Assembly: GCA_021741205.1 (NCBI GenBank)
Contig: JAIOYI010000004.1
Span: 1 to 64,000, forward strand
Reading direction: 5' to 3'
DNA length: 64,000 bases
Origin: Emcibacter sp.
GTDB lineage: Bacteria; Pseudomonadota; Alphaproteobacteria; Sphingomonadales; Emcibacteraceae
The notes under the pieces were generated by a model that saw only the letters and a program-made list of their open reading frames with translations, was not told the origin of the DNA and ran no database searches. Positions 54,718-63,179 of this stretch are shown in pieces; within the stretch, counting starts at the first letter, position 1; each line of letters opens with the position of its first letter. The position numbers and the translations under genes were made by a program.

Positions 54718-56232
54718 ATGAAAAAAATATTTAAATATTTAGGATTGCCGGTTTTTCTTTTGGGCATATCGATTATAATATTGCTCAGTATGGCGGGTCG
54801 ATATCTTTATCAGGAAAAGGCTCAGTTGGTATATATGCGGGCGACACAGGCCGAGGTTGCTTGGCAATCTGGTAAATTTCCATCCCTTAAATTTGTCTTT
54901 GATATTCTGAGGTTCCCTTATAGTGTTGACCCCGCTAAAACTTTTGAAACGCTGACATCTAGCGACATTACGGCCAAGATTTTGATAAAACCGCCCCTGC
55001 AAGTGGGGCCTTCACCAGACCGGTTGACCAAAGCACCCCAATCAAGTTTTTTCACCACCACCGTATCAAGCAGTTCTGAACTATTTGCGGCCATAAAGAA
55101 AGCCTCCGCAGATGATGTTATTGTTGTTACGGCGGGGGAGTATGTTATCAAAGCCCATAATATTCCCTTATTAAGAAGTGGTTATAAAGATCACCCGATC
55201 ACGTTAAGAGCTGAAAAACTGGGGGATGTTACGCTTTATCTTAATACCCTTGAAGGTTTTTATGTAGCAGGCGCCTATTGGAAGATTGAAAATTTTATTA
55301 TAAACGGGGCATGTAAAAATGATGCAGGTTGCGAGCATGCCTTTCATGTTGTGGGGAATGGTCATCATGTTATTTTAGAGAATAATATTGTTAAGAATTT
55401 TAATTCTCATGTCAAAATTGGTAACGTAAAGGGAAAGTCTCCTGATTTCGGTGTTATAGAGCATAATATTTTTTATAATGATGCACCCCGAAAAACGGAT
55501 ACTTCGGTGACATTGATTGATGTTGTTAATGTAAGTGACTGGCGAGTTTCAAACAATATCATTGCAGACTTTGCAAAACTTTACAGTGATAATACTAGCT
55601 ATGCGGCCTTTTTTAAGGGCGGTAGCAAAGGTAATATATTTGAAAAAAATCTTATCATGTGTGAATGGCAGCATAAAGGAGGGATACGGGTTGGGCTTTC
55701 CTTTGGTGGTGGGGGAACGGCGGCACAATATTGCCCCAATAAGGACTGCAGCACAGAACAATTTGGCGGCATTATTCGCAACAACATCATTATGAATTGT
55801 CCTCGGGATGTGGGAATTTATCTGAACAAAAGTGCGGATACCTTAATCCATAACAATATACTTTATAATACCCACGGTATTGATGCCCGCTATGAGACCA
55901 CAACGGCCAGAATATTCAATAATGTTATTGATGGCAGAATCAGAAATCGTAATGGTGGTACACATCAGGCGCAAAATAATGTGATGAGCATTATGAAAGC
56001 GATAAAATTGGATAGTATCACTGAGGAAATATATCAAAATCCAGCCTTGGGAAATTTTGAACCTCGTCACAGTGAAGATTTAAAAATGCAGGGTGTCTCG
56101 GCTCGAAATTTGGGAGAGGATTTCTGCGGTCATGAGCATCCCGAACGCCAAAGCGATATTGGCCCCGTTAATCTGCAATCTGGAGAAAAATGTTCCATGA
56201 ATCTGGATTTTATTAATTATTATATCAGGTGA
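54718..56232 (+). CDS. Exported right-handed beta-helix protein, polysaccharide-lyase-like
   Basis: 504 residues. A single N-terminal membrane segment (LPVFLLGISIIILLSMAGRY) may be a signal anchor. From ~115 on, a chondroitinase-B/alginate-lyase-type N-terminus (SSSSELFAAIKKASADDVIVVTAGEY) leads into parallel beta-helix rungs with the typical N-N-I pattern (ILENNIVKNF, VIEHNIFYND, IIRNNIIMN, IHNNILYNTHGI). Four Cys residues near 205-330 may form disulfides. Likely periplasmic binding or cleavage of an anionic polysaccharide; family member PL6-like is possible but not proven. It lies between two DUF885 genes on the opposite strand. Confidence 0.72.
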   Translation: MKKIFKYLGLPVFLLGISIIILLSMAGRYLYQEKAQLVYMRATQAEVAWQSGKFPSLKFVFDILRFPYSVDPAKTFETLTSSDITAKILIKPPLQVGPSPDRLTKAPQSSFFTTTVSSSSELFAAIKKASADDVIVVTAGEYVIKAHNIPLLRSGYKDHPITLRAEKLGDVTLYLNTLEGFYVAGAYWKIENFIINGACKNDAGCEHAFHVVGNGHHVILENNIVKNFNSHVKIGNVKGKSPDFGVIEHNIFYNDAPRKTDTSVTLIDVVNVSDWRVSNNIIADFAKLYSDNTSYAAFFKGGSKGNIFEKNLIMCEWQHKGGIRVGLSFGGGGTAAQYCPNKDCSTEQFGGIIRNNIIMNCPRDVGIYLNKSADTLIHNNILYNTHGIDARYETTTARIFNNVIDGRIRNRNGGTHQAQNNVMSIMKAIKLDSITEEIYQNPALGNFEPRHSEDLKMQGVSARNLGEDFCGHEHPERQSDIGPVNLQSGEKCSMNLDFINYYIR

Positions 56233-56253
56233 TGGCTCTCATTTTGAGCGTAA

Positions 56254-57999
56254 TTATTTTTGAGTTTTAATCCATTCGTTGATGATTTCTTCCAAAATGG
56301 CGATGGGTAGGGCGCCTTGACCAAGAACCGCATCATGAAAAGTGCGCAAGTCAAATTTTTCGCCAAGCTCTTGTTCGGCCTTGCGGCGCAAGGCGGTAAT
56401 ACGCAATTCACCAATTTTATAGGCGAGTGCCTGTCCGGGCCAAGTGATATAGCGATCAACTTCTGTTGTGATATTATGGATACTTAATGAGGTGTTATCG
56501 GCCATGAAATCTATGGCTTTTTGGCGAGACCATCCTTTGCTGTGCATACCCGTATCAACAACAAGGCGACAAGCGCGCCACATTTCATAGGCTAATCTGC
56601 CAAAATCACTGTAAGGATCTTTGTAAAAGCCAACCTCAAGCCCAAGCCTTTCTGCATAAAGTGCCCAGCCTTCCACAAAGGCGGTAAAATCTCCAAATTT
56701 ACGAAAAAGCGGAATATCCAGCTCTTTTTGGATGGCGATTTGCAGATGATGGCCGGGAACTGCCTCATGAAAGGTGAGGGCTTCCATATCATAGAAGGGT
56801 CTGCTTTTCCGCAAGGATGTATTGACGTAATAATTCCCAGCCGTCCTGCCTTCTCCTTGAGAGGGCATGTAATAGGCTGTTGTCGTTTTTTCTGCAATAT
56901 CGGAAGGAATTTCTTTTATTCCATAAGGATTGCGCGGCAGAAAGTTAAATAAGTTAGGCAATTGACCATCCATGCGTTTGGCAATTAATGCGGTCTTTGC
57001 CAGCAAAACTTCTGGATCGTCGGTATAGAAACGGGGATCATTGCGCAGGAAGGTTATGAAATCTTTGAATGTTCCTGTAAAGCCAACCTTTGTGATGATC
57101 TTATCCATTTCTGTTCTGAGCCTTGTTACCTCGCTCAGGCCGATTTGGTGTATGTCATCAGGCGTCATATCGGTTGTGGTGAAATGGCGGATCAGATAGG
57201 CATAATAGCGATCACCATCTTTAAGACCAGAAATACCAACCGTATTTCGGCAATTCGGGGAATATTTTTCCCTATAGAATTTATAAAATGTCTCATAGGC
57301 GGGGATGACTTTATTCATGATCAGGGCAATGCCCCGTTTCGTTAAATCTTGTTTTTTTTCATCTGATATTTTTGCGGGAAAGATGGTAAAGGGTTCATAA
57401 AAGGCGCTTTTCGTCACATCATCCACAATATGACTGGAAATCGAGGTCTCATAATCCTTCATAGCGGTGCAATAATGGGTGTATCCTTGTCCGATAGCCT
57501 CATCGAGTATGGCAATATATTCTGCATTATAGCGAGGGTAATCGGCCAGTCTCCCTAAATAATTTTCATAATCCGCTTCTTCTTGAAAGGACATATTGGC
57601 GGGTTCTTGGGCAAAGGACATGTGCCAGCCTTCACGGTTTGTAAGAGCAAATAAATATCCAAGATAGTTATAGCTTTCCTGTTCTATCAGGCGTTGTCTT
57701 TTGAATATTTTAAAATTTAATAAAGCGGTTTTGTCCAATTCTTGAACCTTGACGTGATTCAATCGTTTGAGAATGTCTTCATTATAGGTTTTTTGCCTCA
57801 AGCGATCCTCTTTCCTGTTATGGGAAAGTTTTCCATCATAAGCTCTTATCCCAAGATCAGAGGCAAAGGTCGGATTTTTCTCAAGGCTGAAGGCCCAATG
57901 ATCATCGAGAATTTTCTGAAAAACTTGGGACGCCTTTTCTGCCCATGCGGCACAAGACAAGGCAACGATCAAGGCTGCTGTCATAATGATTTTTTTCAT
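56254..57999 (-). CDS. Exported DUF885-family protein (2)
   Basis: 581 residues. A Sec signal peptide (MKKIIMTAALIVALSCAAWA) precedes the mature protein. It matches copy (1) along most of its length: ANMSFQEEADYENYLGRLADYPRYN here against ANMSFLKSEDYKNYLISLADFPRYN there (first residues shown), EALTFHEAVPGHHLQIAIQ, and FHDAVLGQGALPIAILEEIINEW. Probable metallopeptidase-like activity in the periplasm. Tandem duplication followed by insertion or retention of the beta-helix gene between the copies is the simplest history. Confidence 0.88.
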   Translation of the reverse strand: MKKIIMTAALIVALSCAAWAEKASQVFQKILDDHWAFSLEKNPTFASDLGIRAYDGKLSHNRKEDRLRQKTYNEDILKRLNHVKVQELDKTALLNFKIFKRQRLIEQESYNYLGYLFALTNREGWHMSFAQEPANMSFQEEADYENYLGRLADYPRYNAEYIAILDEAIGQGYTHYCTAMKDYETSISSHIVDDVTKSAFYEPFTIFPAKISDEKKQDLTKRGIALIMNKVIPAYETFYKFYREKYSPNCRNTVGISGLKDGDRYYAYLIRHFTTTDMTPDDIHQIGLSEVTRLRTEMDKIITKVGFTGTFKDFITFLRNDPRFYTDDPEVLLAKTALIAKRMDGQLPNLFNFLPRNPYGIKEIPSDIAEKTTTAYYMPSQGEGRTAGNYYVNTSLRKSRPFYDMEALTFHEAVPGHHLQIAIQKELDIPLFRKFGDFTAFVEGWALYAERLGLEVGFYKDPYSDFGRLAYEMWRACRLVVDTGMHSKGWSRQKAIDFMADNTSLSIHNITTEVDRYITWPGQALAYKIGELRITALRRKAEQELGEKFDLRTFHDAVLGQGALPIAILEEIINEWIKTQK

Positions 58000-58176
58000 G
58001 ATGTATTCCTCCCATAATGCTTTACAATAGACTATAGATGTCTGGGCTTAGGAACAAGATGGAAATATTTATTTGTCCATATATGGGGGGGCTTAAAAAA
58101 AACTTTACTCATCAGTAACATTTTGGCATACTGCGCCGCAACATAGTTGTATTGACAGAGAGATTGCAAATTTTTT

Positions 58177-60315
58177 ATGACCGACAATAGACGCAAAACA
58201 ATCACGGACTGGCAGAATTTAGTTTCAAAGGAATTACGTGGAAAACCGCTTGATGATCTTATTTGGCACACCCCAGAAGGCATTGATGTCAAACCGCTTT
58301 ATACGGCCGATGATGTCCGTGATATTCCCCATATTGATAATTTACCAGGCTTTTTCCCCTTTACCCGTGGTGTTAAGGGCAGCATGTATGTGGGTCGTCC
58401 ATGGACGGTTCGCCAATATGCGGGTTTTTCTACGGCCGAGGAATCCAACGCCTTTTATCGCCGTAATTTGGCAGGTGGGCAAAAGGGTTTGAGCGTGGCC
58501 TTTGACCTTGCCACCCACCGTGGTTATGACAGCGATCATCCCCGTGTGGTGGGCGATGTGGGTAAGGCGGGTGTTGCCATCGACAGCGTTGAAGACATGA
58601 AAATTCTGTTTGATCAAATTCCCTTGGATCAGATGTCGGTTTCCATGACCATGAACGGCGCCGTTATCCCTTGTCTTGCCTTTTATATTGTGGCGGCTGA
58701 GGAACAGGGCGTCGGTCGGGATAAGTTAAGCGGTACAATTCAGAATGATATTCTCAAAGAATTCATGGTACGCAATACCTATATCTATCCCCCAGAACCC
58801 AGTATGCGTATTATTGGTGATATTATCGAATATACCTCAAAAGAAATGCCAAAATTCAACAGCATTTCCATATCGGGCTATCATATGCAGGAAGCGGGTG
58901 CTACCCAGTTGCAGGAGCTTGCCTTTACGCTTGCGGACGGCATGGAATATGTGCGCACCGCCATGAAAAAGGGGATGGATATTGATGTTTTTGCCCCAAG
59001 GCTCAGCTTTTTCTTTGCCATTGGCATGAATTTCTTTATGGAGGTTGCAAAACTCAGAGCAGCCCGCACTATCTGGGCGCAAATTATGGAAAATTTTGGC
59101 GCAAAAGACCCCAAAAGCATGATGCTGCGTACCCATTGTCAGACATCAGGGGTGTCCTTGACGGAAAAAGACCCCTATAATAATGTGATCCGCACCACGG
59201 TCGAGGCCATGGCGGCCATGCTTGGTGGCACCCAATCCTTGCACACCAATGCCCTTGACGAGGCCATAGCTTTACCCACCGACTTTTCCGCCCGCATTGC
59301 GAGAAATACCCAAATCGTGCTGCAAGAAGAAACGGGCATGTGTAATGTGGTTGATCCCCTTGGTGGTTCTTATTATATCGAAGACTTGACCAATGCGCTT
59401 GTGCAGGAAGCATGGAAAATCATCACAGAAATCGAAGAAATGGGCGGCATGACACGGGCCGTGGAAAGCGGCATGCCAAAGCTTAAGATCGAGGAGGCCG
59501 CTGCCAAAAGACAGGCCCGCATTGACCGAGGCGAAGAGGTGGTTGTGGGGGTGAATAAATACCGCCTTGACAAGGAAGATGCCATTGACATTTTGAACGT
59601 GGATAATGATGCGGTGCGTGTTGCCCAAATCGCCCGTCTCACCAAAATGAAAGCCACACGGGACGAAACCAAATGTCAGGCCGCACTTACGGCCTTGACA
59701 GAGGCGGCAAAGGGCAGCGATAATCTGTTGGAATATGCTGTTGAGGCGGCGCGCGCGCGCGCGTCCCTTGGTGAAATATCGGACGCTATGGAAAAAGTTT
59801 TTAACCGCCATCGGGCCGAGGTGAAATCCATTTCTGGTGTTTATGGTGCGGCTTACCGCGGTGATAAGGGGTTTGAGAAAATTCAAGAAGATATCGAAAA
59901 ATTTACCCAAAAAGAAGGTCGTCGCCCGAGAATGCTTGTGGTGAAAATGGGGCAAGATGGCCATGATCGGGGGGCAAAGGTTATCGCTACGGCCTTCGCT
60001 GATATTGGCTTTGACGTTGATGTGGGGCCGCTTTTCCAAACGCCCGCAGAGGTTGCCCGTGAAGCCATTGAAAATGACGTTCATATCATCGGGGTATCGT
60101 CCTTGGCCGCCGGTCATAAGACGCTGATCCCGCAATTAATTGCCGAACTGAAAAAACAAAATGCGGATGATATTATTGTGGTGTGTGGTGGCGTTATTCC
60201 CGCGCAGGATTATGATTTTCTTTATGATGCGGGTGTTGCGGCAATCTTTGGCCCTGGCACCAACATCCCCATCGCCGCTGCTAAGGTGCTTGAGGTATTG
60301 GGAGAGCGGGGGTAG
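58177..60315 (+). CDS. scpA: Methylmalonyl-CoA mutase, single-chain
   Basis: 712 residues, the full length of the bacterial catalytic chain. The N-terminal TIM barrel has [41 protein letters not shown] and the [18 protein letters not shown] signature near 360-377. The C-terminal cobalamin domain has [14 protein letters not shown], whose His replaces the lower ligand of B12. It interconverts methylmalonyl-CoA and succinyl-CoA, feeding propionate, valine/isoleucine and odd-chain carbon into the TCA cycle. No small subunit, epimerase or MeaB chaperone is next to it. The GC content appears higher than its neighbours, and a run of alternating GC (~59747-59762, encoding ARARA) occurs in the linker. 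Confidence 0.97.
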   Translation: MTDNRRKTITDWQNLVSKELRGKPLDDLIWHTPEGIDVKPLYTADDVRDIPHIDNLPGFFPFTRGVKGSMYVGRPWTVRQYAGFSTAEESNAFYRRNLAGGQKGLSVAFDLATHRGYDSDHPRVVGDVGKAGVAIDSVEDMKILFDQIPLDQMSVSMTMNGAVIPCLAFYIVAAEEQGVGRDKLSGTIQNDILKEFMVRNTYIYPPEPSMRIIGDIIEYTSKEMPKFNSISISGYHMQEAGATQLQELAFTLADGMEYVRTAMKKGMDIDVFAPRLSFFFAIGMNFFMEVAKLRAARTIWAQIMENFGAKDPKSMMLRTHCQTSGVSLTEKDPYNNVIRTTVEAMAAMLGGTQSLHTNALDEAIALPTDFSARIARNTQIVLQEETGMCNVVDPLGGSYYIEDLTNALVQEAWKIITEIEEMGGMTRAVESGMPKLKIEEAAAKRQARIDRGEEVVVGVNKYRLDKEDAIDILNVDNDAVRVAQIARLTKMKATRDETKCQAALTALTEAAKGSDNLLEYAVEAARARASLGEISDAMEKVFNRHRAEVKSISGVYGAAYRGDKGFEKIQEDIEKFTQKEGRRPRMLVVKMGQDGHDRGAKVIATAFADIGFDVDVGPLFQTPAEVAREAIENDVHIIGVSSLAAGHKTLIPQLIAELKKQNADDIIVVCGGVIPAQDYDFLYDAGVAAIFGPGTNIPIAAAKVLEVLGERG

Positions 60316-60356
60316 GGGTTTGCAATCCCCACAATCATTATTCCTGCCCCATCTTC

Positions 60357-60378
60357 GTTACTCTTGCGTAGGAGTGAC
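60357..60378. repeat. REP-like hairpin upstream of the GIY-YIG remnant
   Basis: GTTACTC (60357-60363), an 8-base loop, GAGTGAC (60372-60378), with one G:T-type mismatch. It resembles the GTCACTCCTGC...GAGTGAC repeat family seen beside GIY-YIG genes in many alphaproteobacteria. The flanking sequence aaaatccagtgagatcaaag also resembles the spacer of those repeats. Confidence 0.4.
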
Positions 60379-60422
60379 AGAGAAGAGGGTCGGAGCGGCG
60401 AATAGGGGCGAAAATCCAGTGA

Positions 60423-60683
60423 GATCAAAGAAATGAACTGCGGGCTTATGTTCATATCTTAGCCAGCAAACGCAACGGCACGCTTTATATTGGAGTGACA
60501 AGCGACCTTGTTCGGCGGGTGTATGAACATAAAAATAATCTCGTCGAAGGTTTTTCGGAGAAATATGCGGTTCATCACCTTGTTTATTATGAAAAACATG
60601 AGGAAATTGAGGGGGCTATCATCCGAGAAAAGCACCTTAAAAAATGGAAATGGGCTTGGAAAATTAGATTTTTTGTAAGTTGA
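60423..60683 (+). pseudogene. GIY-YIG nuclease-like gene, probably decayed
   Basis: The frame opens after TGA (60420-60422) and reads ELRAYVHILASKRNGTLYIG then VTSDLVRRVYEHKNNLVEGF and IIREKHLKKWKWAWKIRF, the small UPF0213-type GIY-YIG domain (here GTLYIG and the YVHIL half of the motif, with the conserved Arg and His). There is no ATG before the motif; the only standard start in frame is the GTG at 60495, which would remove YVHIL and GTLYIG. The C-terminus stops early, lacking the usual NPxWxDL tail. It is best read as a remnant with lost ends, unless a non-standard start is used. The 188 bp after it hold nothing recognisable. Confidence 0.6.
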
Positions 60684-60871
60684 AACCTTGATTGAATTGC
60701 TCATACGGCTAGATTAATTGTCTGGTTGAACAGGAACAATGATTTTTTTTTGAACGGCAAACTGTTTAGTCGTAACATTGCCTTGGTTTCATATCTGAGA
60801 TGTGTCATAATTTTTTGATGAGTAGATCAAAGATATAGAGAAATAAGATTAATGATTGAAAGCAAATATCA

Positions 60872-61411
60872 ATGAAGATTATAGGACTTATTTTTAGTGT
60901 AATAGGCCTTGCAGCTTGCTCTTCTGGCTCTTCGAATTTTTCAGAATTGGAAACGGTGCCGTATGTTGATTTAAAAAAATATACGGGGGAATGGTTTGAA
61001 ATTGCCCGTATAGACCATTGGTTCCAAAAAGGTTGTGTGAATAGCAAGGCGACATACATTATTCGTGATGACGGTGATATAGACGTTATTAACCAATGTT
61101 GGATAGGATCAGAACAGGGCAAGATGAAAGAAGCCAAGGGAAGAGCATGGGTTGTCGACAAGAAAAGCCAGTCGAAACTTAAGGTGCAATTCCCGCTAAG
61201 TGCCATCAAGTTACCGTTTCTTGCGGGAAATTATTGGATAATTGCTCTAGACGAAGATTATCAATATGTGATGATTGGCGAGGAAAGTCGTAAATATCTA
61301 TGGATATTAAGCCGTAATAAACCATTACCCGCAGAAATCCTAGAATCTCTTGTTGAGAAAGCGAAAGTTTTGGGCTTTCCTGTTGAAGAATTAATTTATC
61401 AGGACTTCTAG
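60872..61411 (+). CDS. blc: Lipocalin-family lipoprotein (Blc-like)
   Basis: 179 residues. A lipobox GLAAC at residues 11-16 anchors it in a membrane. The lipocalin signature is YTGEWFEIARIDHWFQKGC (G-x-W motif), and later FLAGNYWIIALDEDYQYVMIG and LWILSRNKPL match the bacterial Blc pattern. Such proteins bind hydrophobic ligands or lipids at the outer membrane, often under stress. The next gene starts 2 bp after the stop, so the two are cotranscribed. Confidence 0.92.
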   Translation: MKIIGLIFSVIGLAACSSGSSNFSELETVPYVDLKKYTGEWFEIARIDHWFQKGCVNSKATYIIRDDGDIDVINQCWIGSEQGKMKEAKGRAWVVDKKSQSKLKVQFPLSAIKLPFLAGNYWIIALDEDYQYVMIGEESRKYLWILSRNKPLPAEILESLVEKAKVLGFPVEELIYQDF

Positions 61412-61413
61412 GC

Positions 61414-61857
61414 GTGAGAATTTGGTCTTTAAATTTAGACTATATGGATAGTAAAGGACTTGTCGCACTTTGGAGAGAAACATTACTAGCACAAAAGGTT
61501 CTCCAAGGTAAAACAAAGGGTTATAAAAATCATCCGCAACTTTTAAGATTTAAAAAACAAACGTTACCATTAGCATATATTTGTTATTATCTGCATTCTG
61601 TTTGTGATGAGGCCGATCGTCGTCATTATAGATTTGATCGATCAAAAATAATTTTACCCTGTGACAAATCCTTGTCATTAATTTCTGTGACCGATGGGCA
61701 AATTACTTATGAATGGCAGCATTTGATGCAGAAACTAGCCATTCGTGCGCCAGATAATTATGCTCGATTGGAAAATATAGCTGATGTTAAGTTGCATCCC
61801 CTCTTTTACATGATTGCTGGTGAAATTGAAGATTGGGAGGTCGTTGCAACCAAATGA
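61414..61857 (+). CDS. Pyrimidine-dimer DNA glycosylase/endonuclease V-like protein
   Basis: 147 residues, GTG start at 61414. The opening MRIWSLNLDYMDSKGLVALW then RETLLAQKVL, and GYKNHPQLLRFK, match the bacterial relatives of phage T4 DenV (PF03013). The Glu in WRETLL aligns with the catalytic Glu23 of DenV. The enzyme cuts at UV-induced pyrimidine dimers. It is tightly coupled to the lipocalin gene. Confidence 0.88.
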   Translation: MRIWSLNLDYMDSKGLVALWRETLLAQKVLQGKTKGYKNHPQLLRFKKQTLPLAYICYYLHSVCDEADRRHYRFDRSKIILPCDKSLSLISVTDGQITYEWQHLMQKLAIRAPDNYARLENIADVKLHPLFYMIAGEIEDWEVVATK

Positions 61858-61937
61858 CCTCTGTTCAAATCCCGTGGGCAATAATGGAATCAATTTTTTT
61901 GTTGTGGCAAGTCAAGGGGGGCGCAAAGGCCGAAAGA

Positions 61938-62276
61938 TTACGATGTTTCATTATCTCGACATTTTTCGTGATGGCGAATAACCTCTGTAATAATGAAGTT
62001 AAGAAATTTCTCAGAAAAATCAGGGTCTAATTTTGCCTTCTCAGACAAGCTACGTAGACGTTTAATTTGGTTTTGTTCCCGCCTCTTATCGGCGGGGGGC
62101 AGACCGTATTTTGCCTTTAATTTTCCAACGGCTTTGGTAATCTTAAAACGCTCAGCCAGCATGTGGATAAGGGCCGCATCAATATTATCGATACTATTTC
62201 TGTATGAGGCGAGAAGGTCGTTTTTCTGATCAGTCATGGGTTCTTCTTTTTCGTGTGAACTGTTTATGACGGTCAT
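61938..62276 (-). CDS. Chorismate mutase, AroQ type
   Basis: 112 residues (99 from the alternative ATG at 62237). The all-helical AroQ pattern is LLASYRNSIDNIDAALIHML, ERFKITKAVGKLKAKYGLPPADKRREQNQIKRL, and C-terminal FLNFIITEVIRHH, with the expected active-site Arg, Lys, Asp-x-x-Arg-Glu residues. It converts chorismate to prephenate for Phe/Tyr synthesis. The first ATG overlaps the stop of the CDP-alcohol phosphatidyltransferase gene (ATGA), so translation is coupled to it. Confidence 0.88.
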   Translation of the reverse strand: MTVINSSHEKEEPMTDQKNDLLASYRNSIDNIDAALIHMLAERFKITKAVGKLKAKYGLPPADKRREQNQIKRLRSLSEKAKLDPDFSEKFLNFIITEVIRHHEKCRDNETS

Positions 62277-63166
62277 GACAGTATTTCTTTAAGCCGCAAT
62301 AAAAACAGTTGGTTTAACAGACGTTGTCTTTGTACTAAGAATATCAGAGCAGGGGTCAATATGACAATCACAAACCAGAAAAATAAGCTTGGTTGTCCTA
62401 TAACACAGGCAATGAATATGGCGATCGTACGATAATTGGCGCACATCATTGACCATCCCTTGACGCAAGGCGCATAAATTTCTCGGTAAAGCGATCTGAT
62501 GTCAGCATCTTTTTGGGGGTTGTTTTTGAGGCTTTCTTTGAGAGATTGTCTGAAATCTGTGTTGATGCCAGAAAATCGACGCTGCATACGGACATAGCCG
62601 ATATGGAGTTGGCTCATCATAAAGGATAGCCAATTCTTATCCTTGAGATTTTCAATCATCTCCTTGATTTCAGGTAGGGCTGAAGATTTTTTGTCATATC
62701 CCCAATAATCATATTCCCCCCGTTGCATTTCATAGGCACCAGATTGAATGGCATGTAAGGCACCCGCACCAAAGACCAGATACCAGATATTGGTATCGCC
62801 TTGGGCAGAAAGAGCAAGGCCAATGCCAACATAAACACTTATGAAGGTTACGTAATCGCATATTCCGTCAAGGATCATGCCAACTTCGGAATAGCTTTTG
62901 GTTAGGCGAGCCAACTGACCATCTGCCCCATCCATAATATGCCACAAAACCATACAGAGGAAACCCGCAAGAGCCATATAGGGCATTTGATAATGATTAT
63001 AGGCAACGCCACCAAGGATACCGAACGTCATACCTGTTAGGGATACCATATTTGGTGTGATATTAAGTTTTGCGAACTTTGGAACAAGCCAGCCACTAAT
63101 GGGGTGAATAAAGTGAAGATTAGTGAATTCTTCAATTTCATTTGTACGCTTTATGGAATTTGGCAT
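62273..63166 (-). CDS. CDP-alcohol phosphatidyltransferase, catalytic motif intact
   Basis: 297 residues with about six membrane segments. The catalytic motif is complete: DGADGQLARLTKSYSEVGMI then LDGICDYV, giving Asp79, Asp82, Gly83, Ala86, Arg87, Gly96, Asp100 and Asp104 (D-x2-D-G-x2-A-R-x8-G-x3-D-x3-D). It should transfer a phospho-alcohol from a CDP-lipid or CDP-alcohol. It is cotranscribed with and downstream of a degenerate relative (13 bp gap). Substrate unknown; an inositol-type or unusual phospholipid head group is possible. Confidence 0.87.
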   Translation of the reverse strand: MPNSIKRTNEIEEFTNLHFIHPISGWLVPKFAKLNITPNMVSLTGMTFGILGGVAYNHYQMPYMALAGFLCMVLWHIMDGADGQLARLTKSYSEVGMILDGICDYVTFISVYVGIGLALSAQGDTNIWYLVFGAGALHAIQSGAYEMQRGEYDYWGYDKKSSALPEIKEMIENLKDKNWLSFMMSQLHIGYVRMQRRFSGINTDFRQSLKESLKNNPQKDADIRSLYREIYAPCVKGWSMMCANYRTIAIFIACVIGQPSLFFWFVIVILTPALIFLVQRQRLLNQLFLLRLKEILS

Positions 63167-63179
63167 GTTGTCTTAATTT

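Noticed and set aside
61835-61885. tRNA-like sequence GTTCAAATCC following a hairpin near the end of the endonuclease V-like gene
   Set aside because: The T-loop consensus is present but its stem does not pair, there is no acceptor stem or CCA end, and it overlaps a good coding gene.
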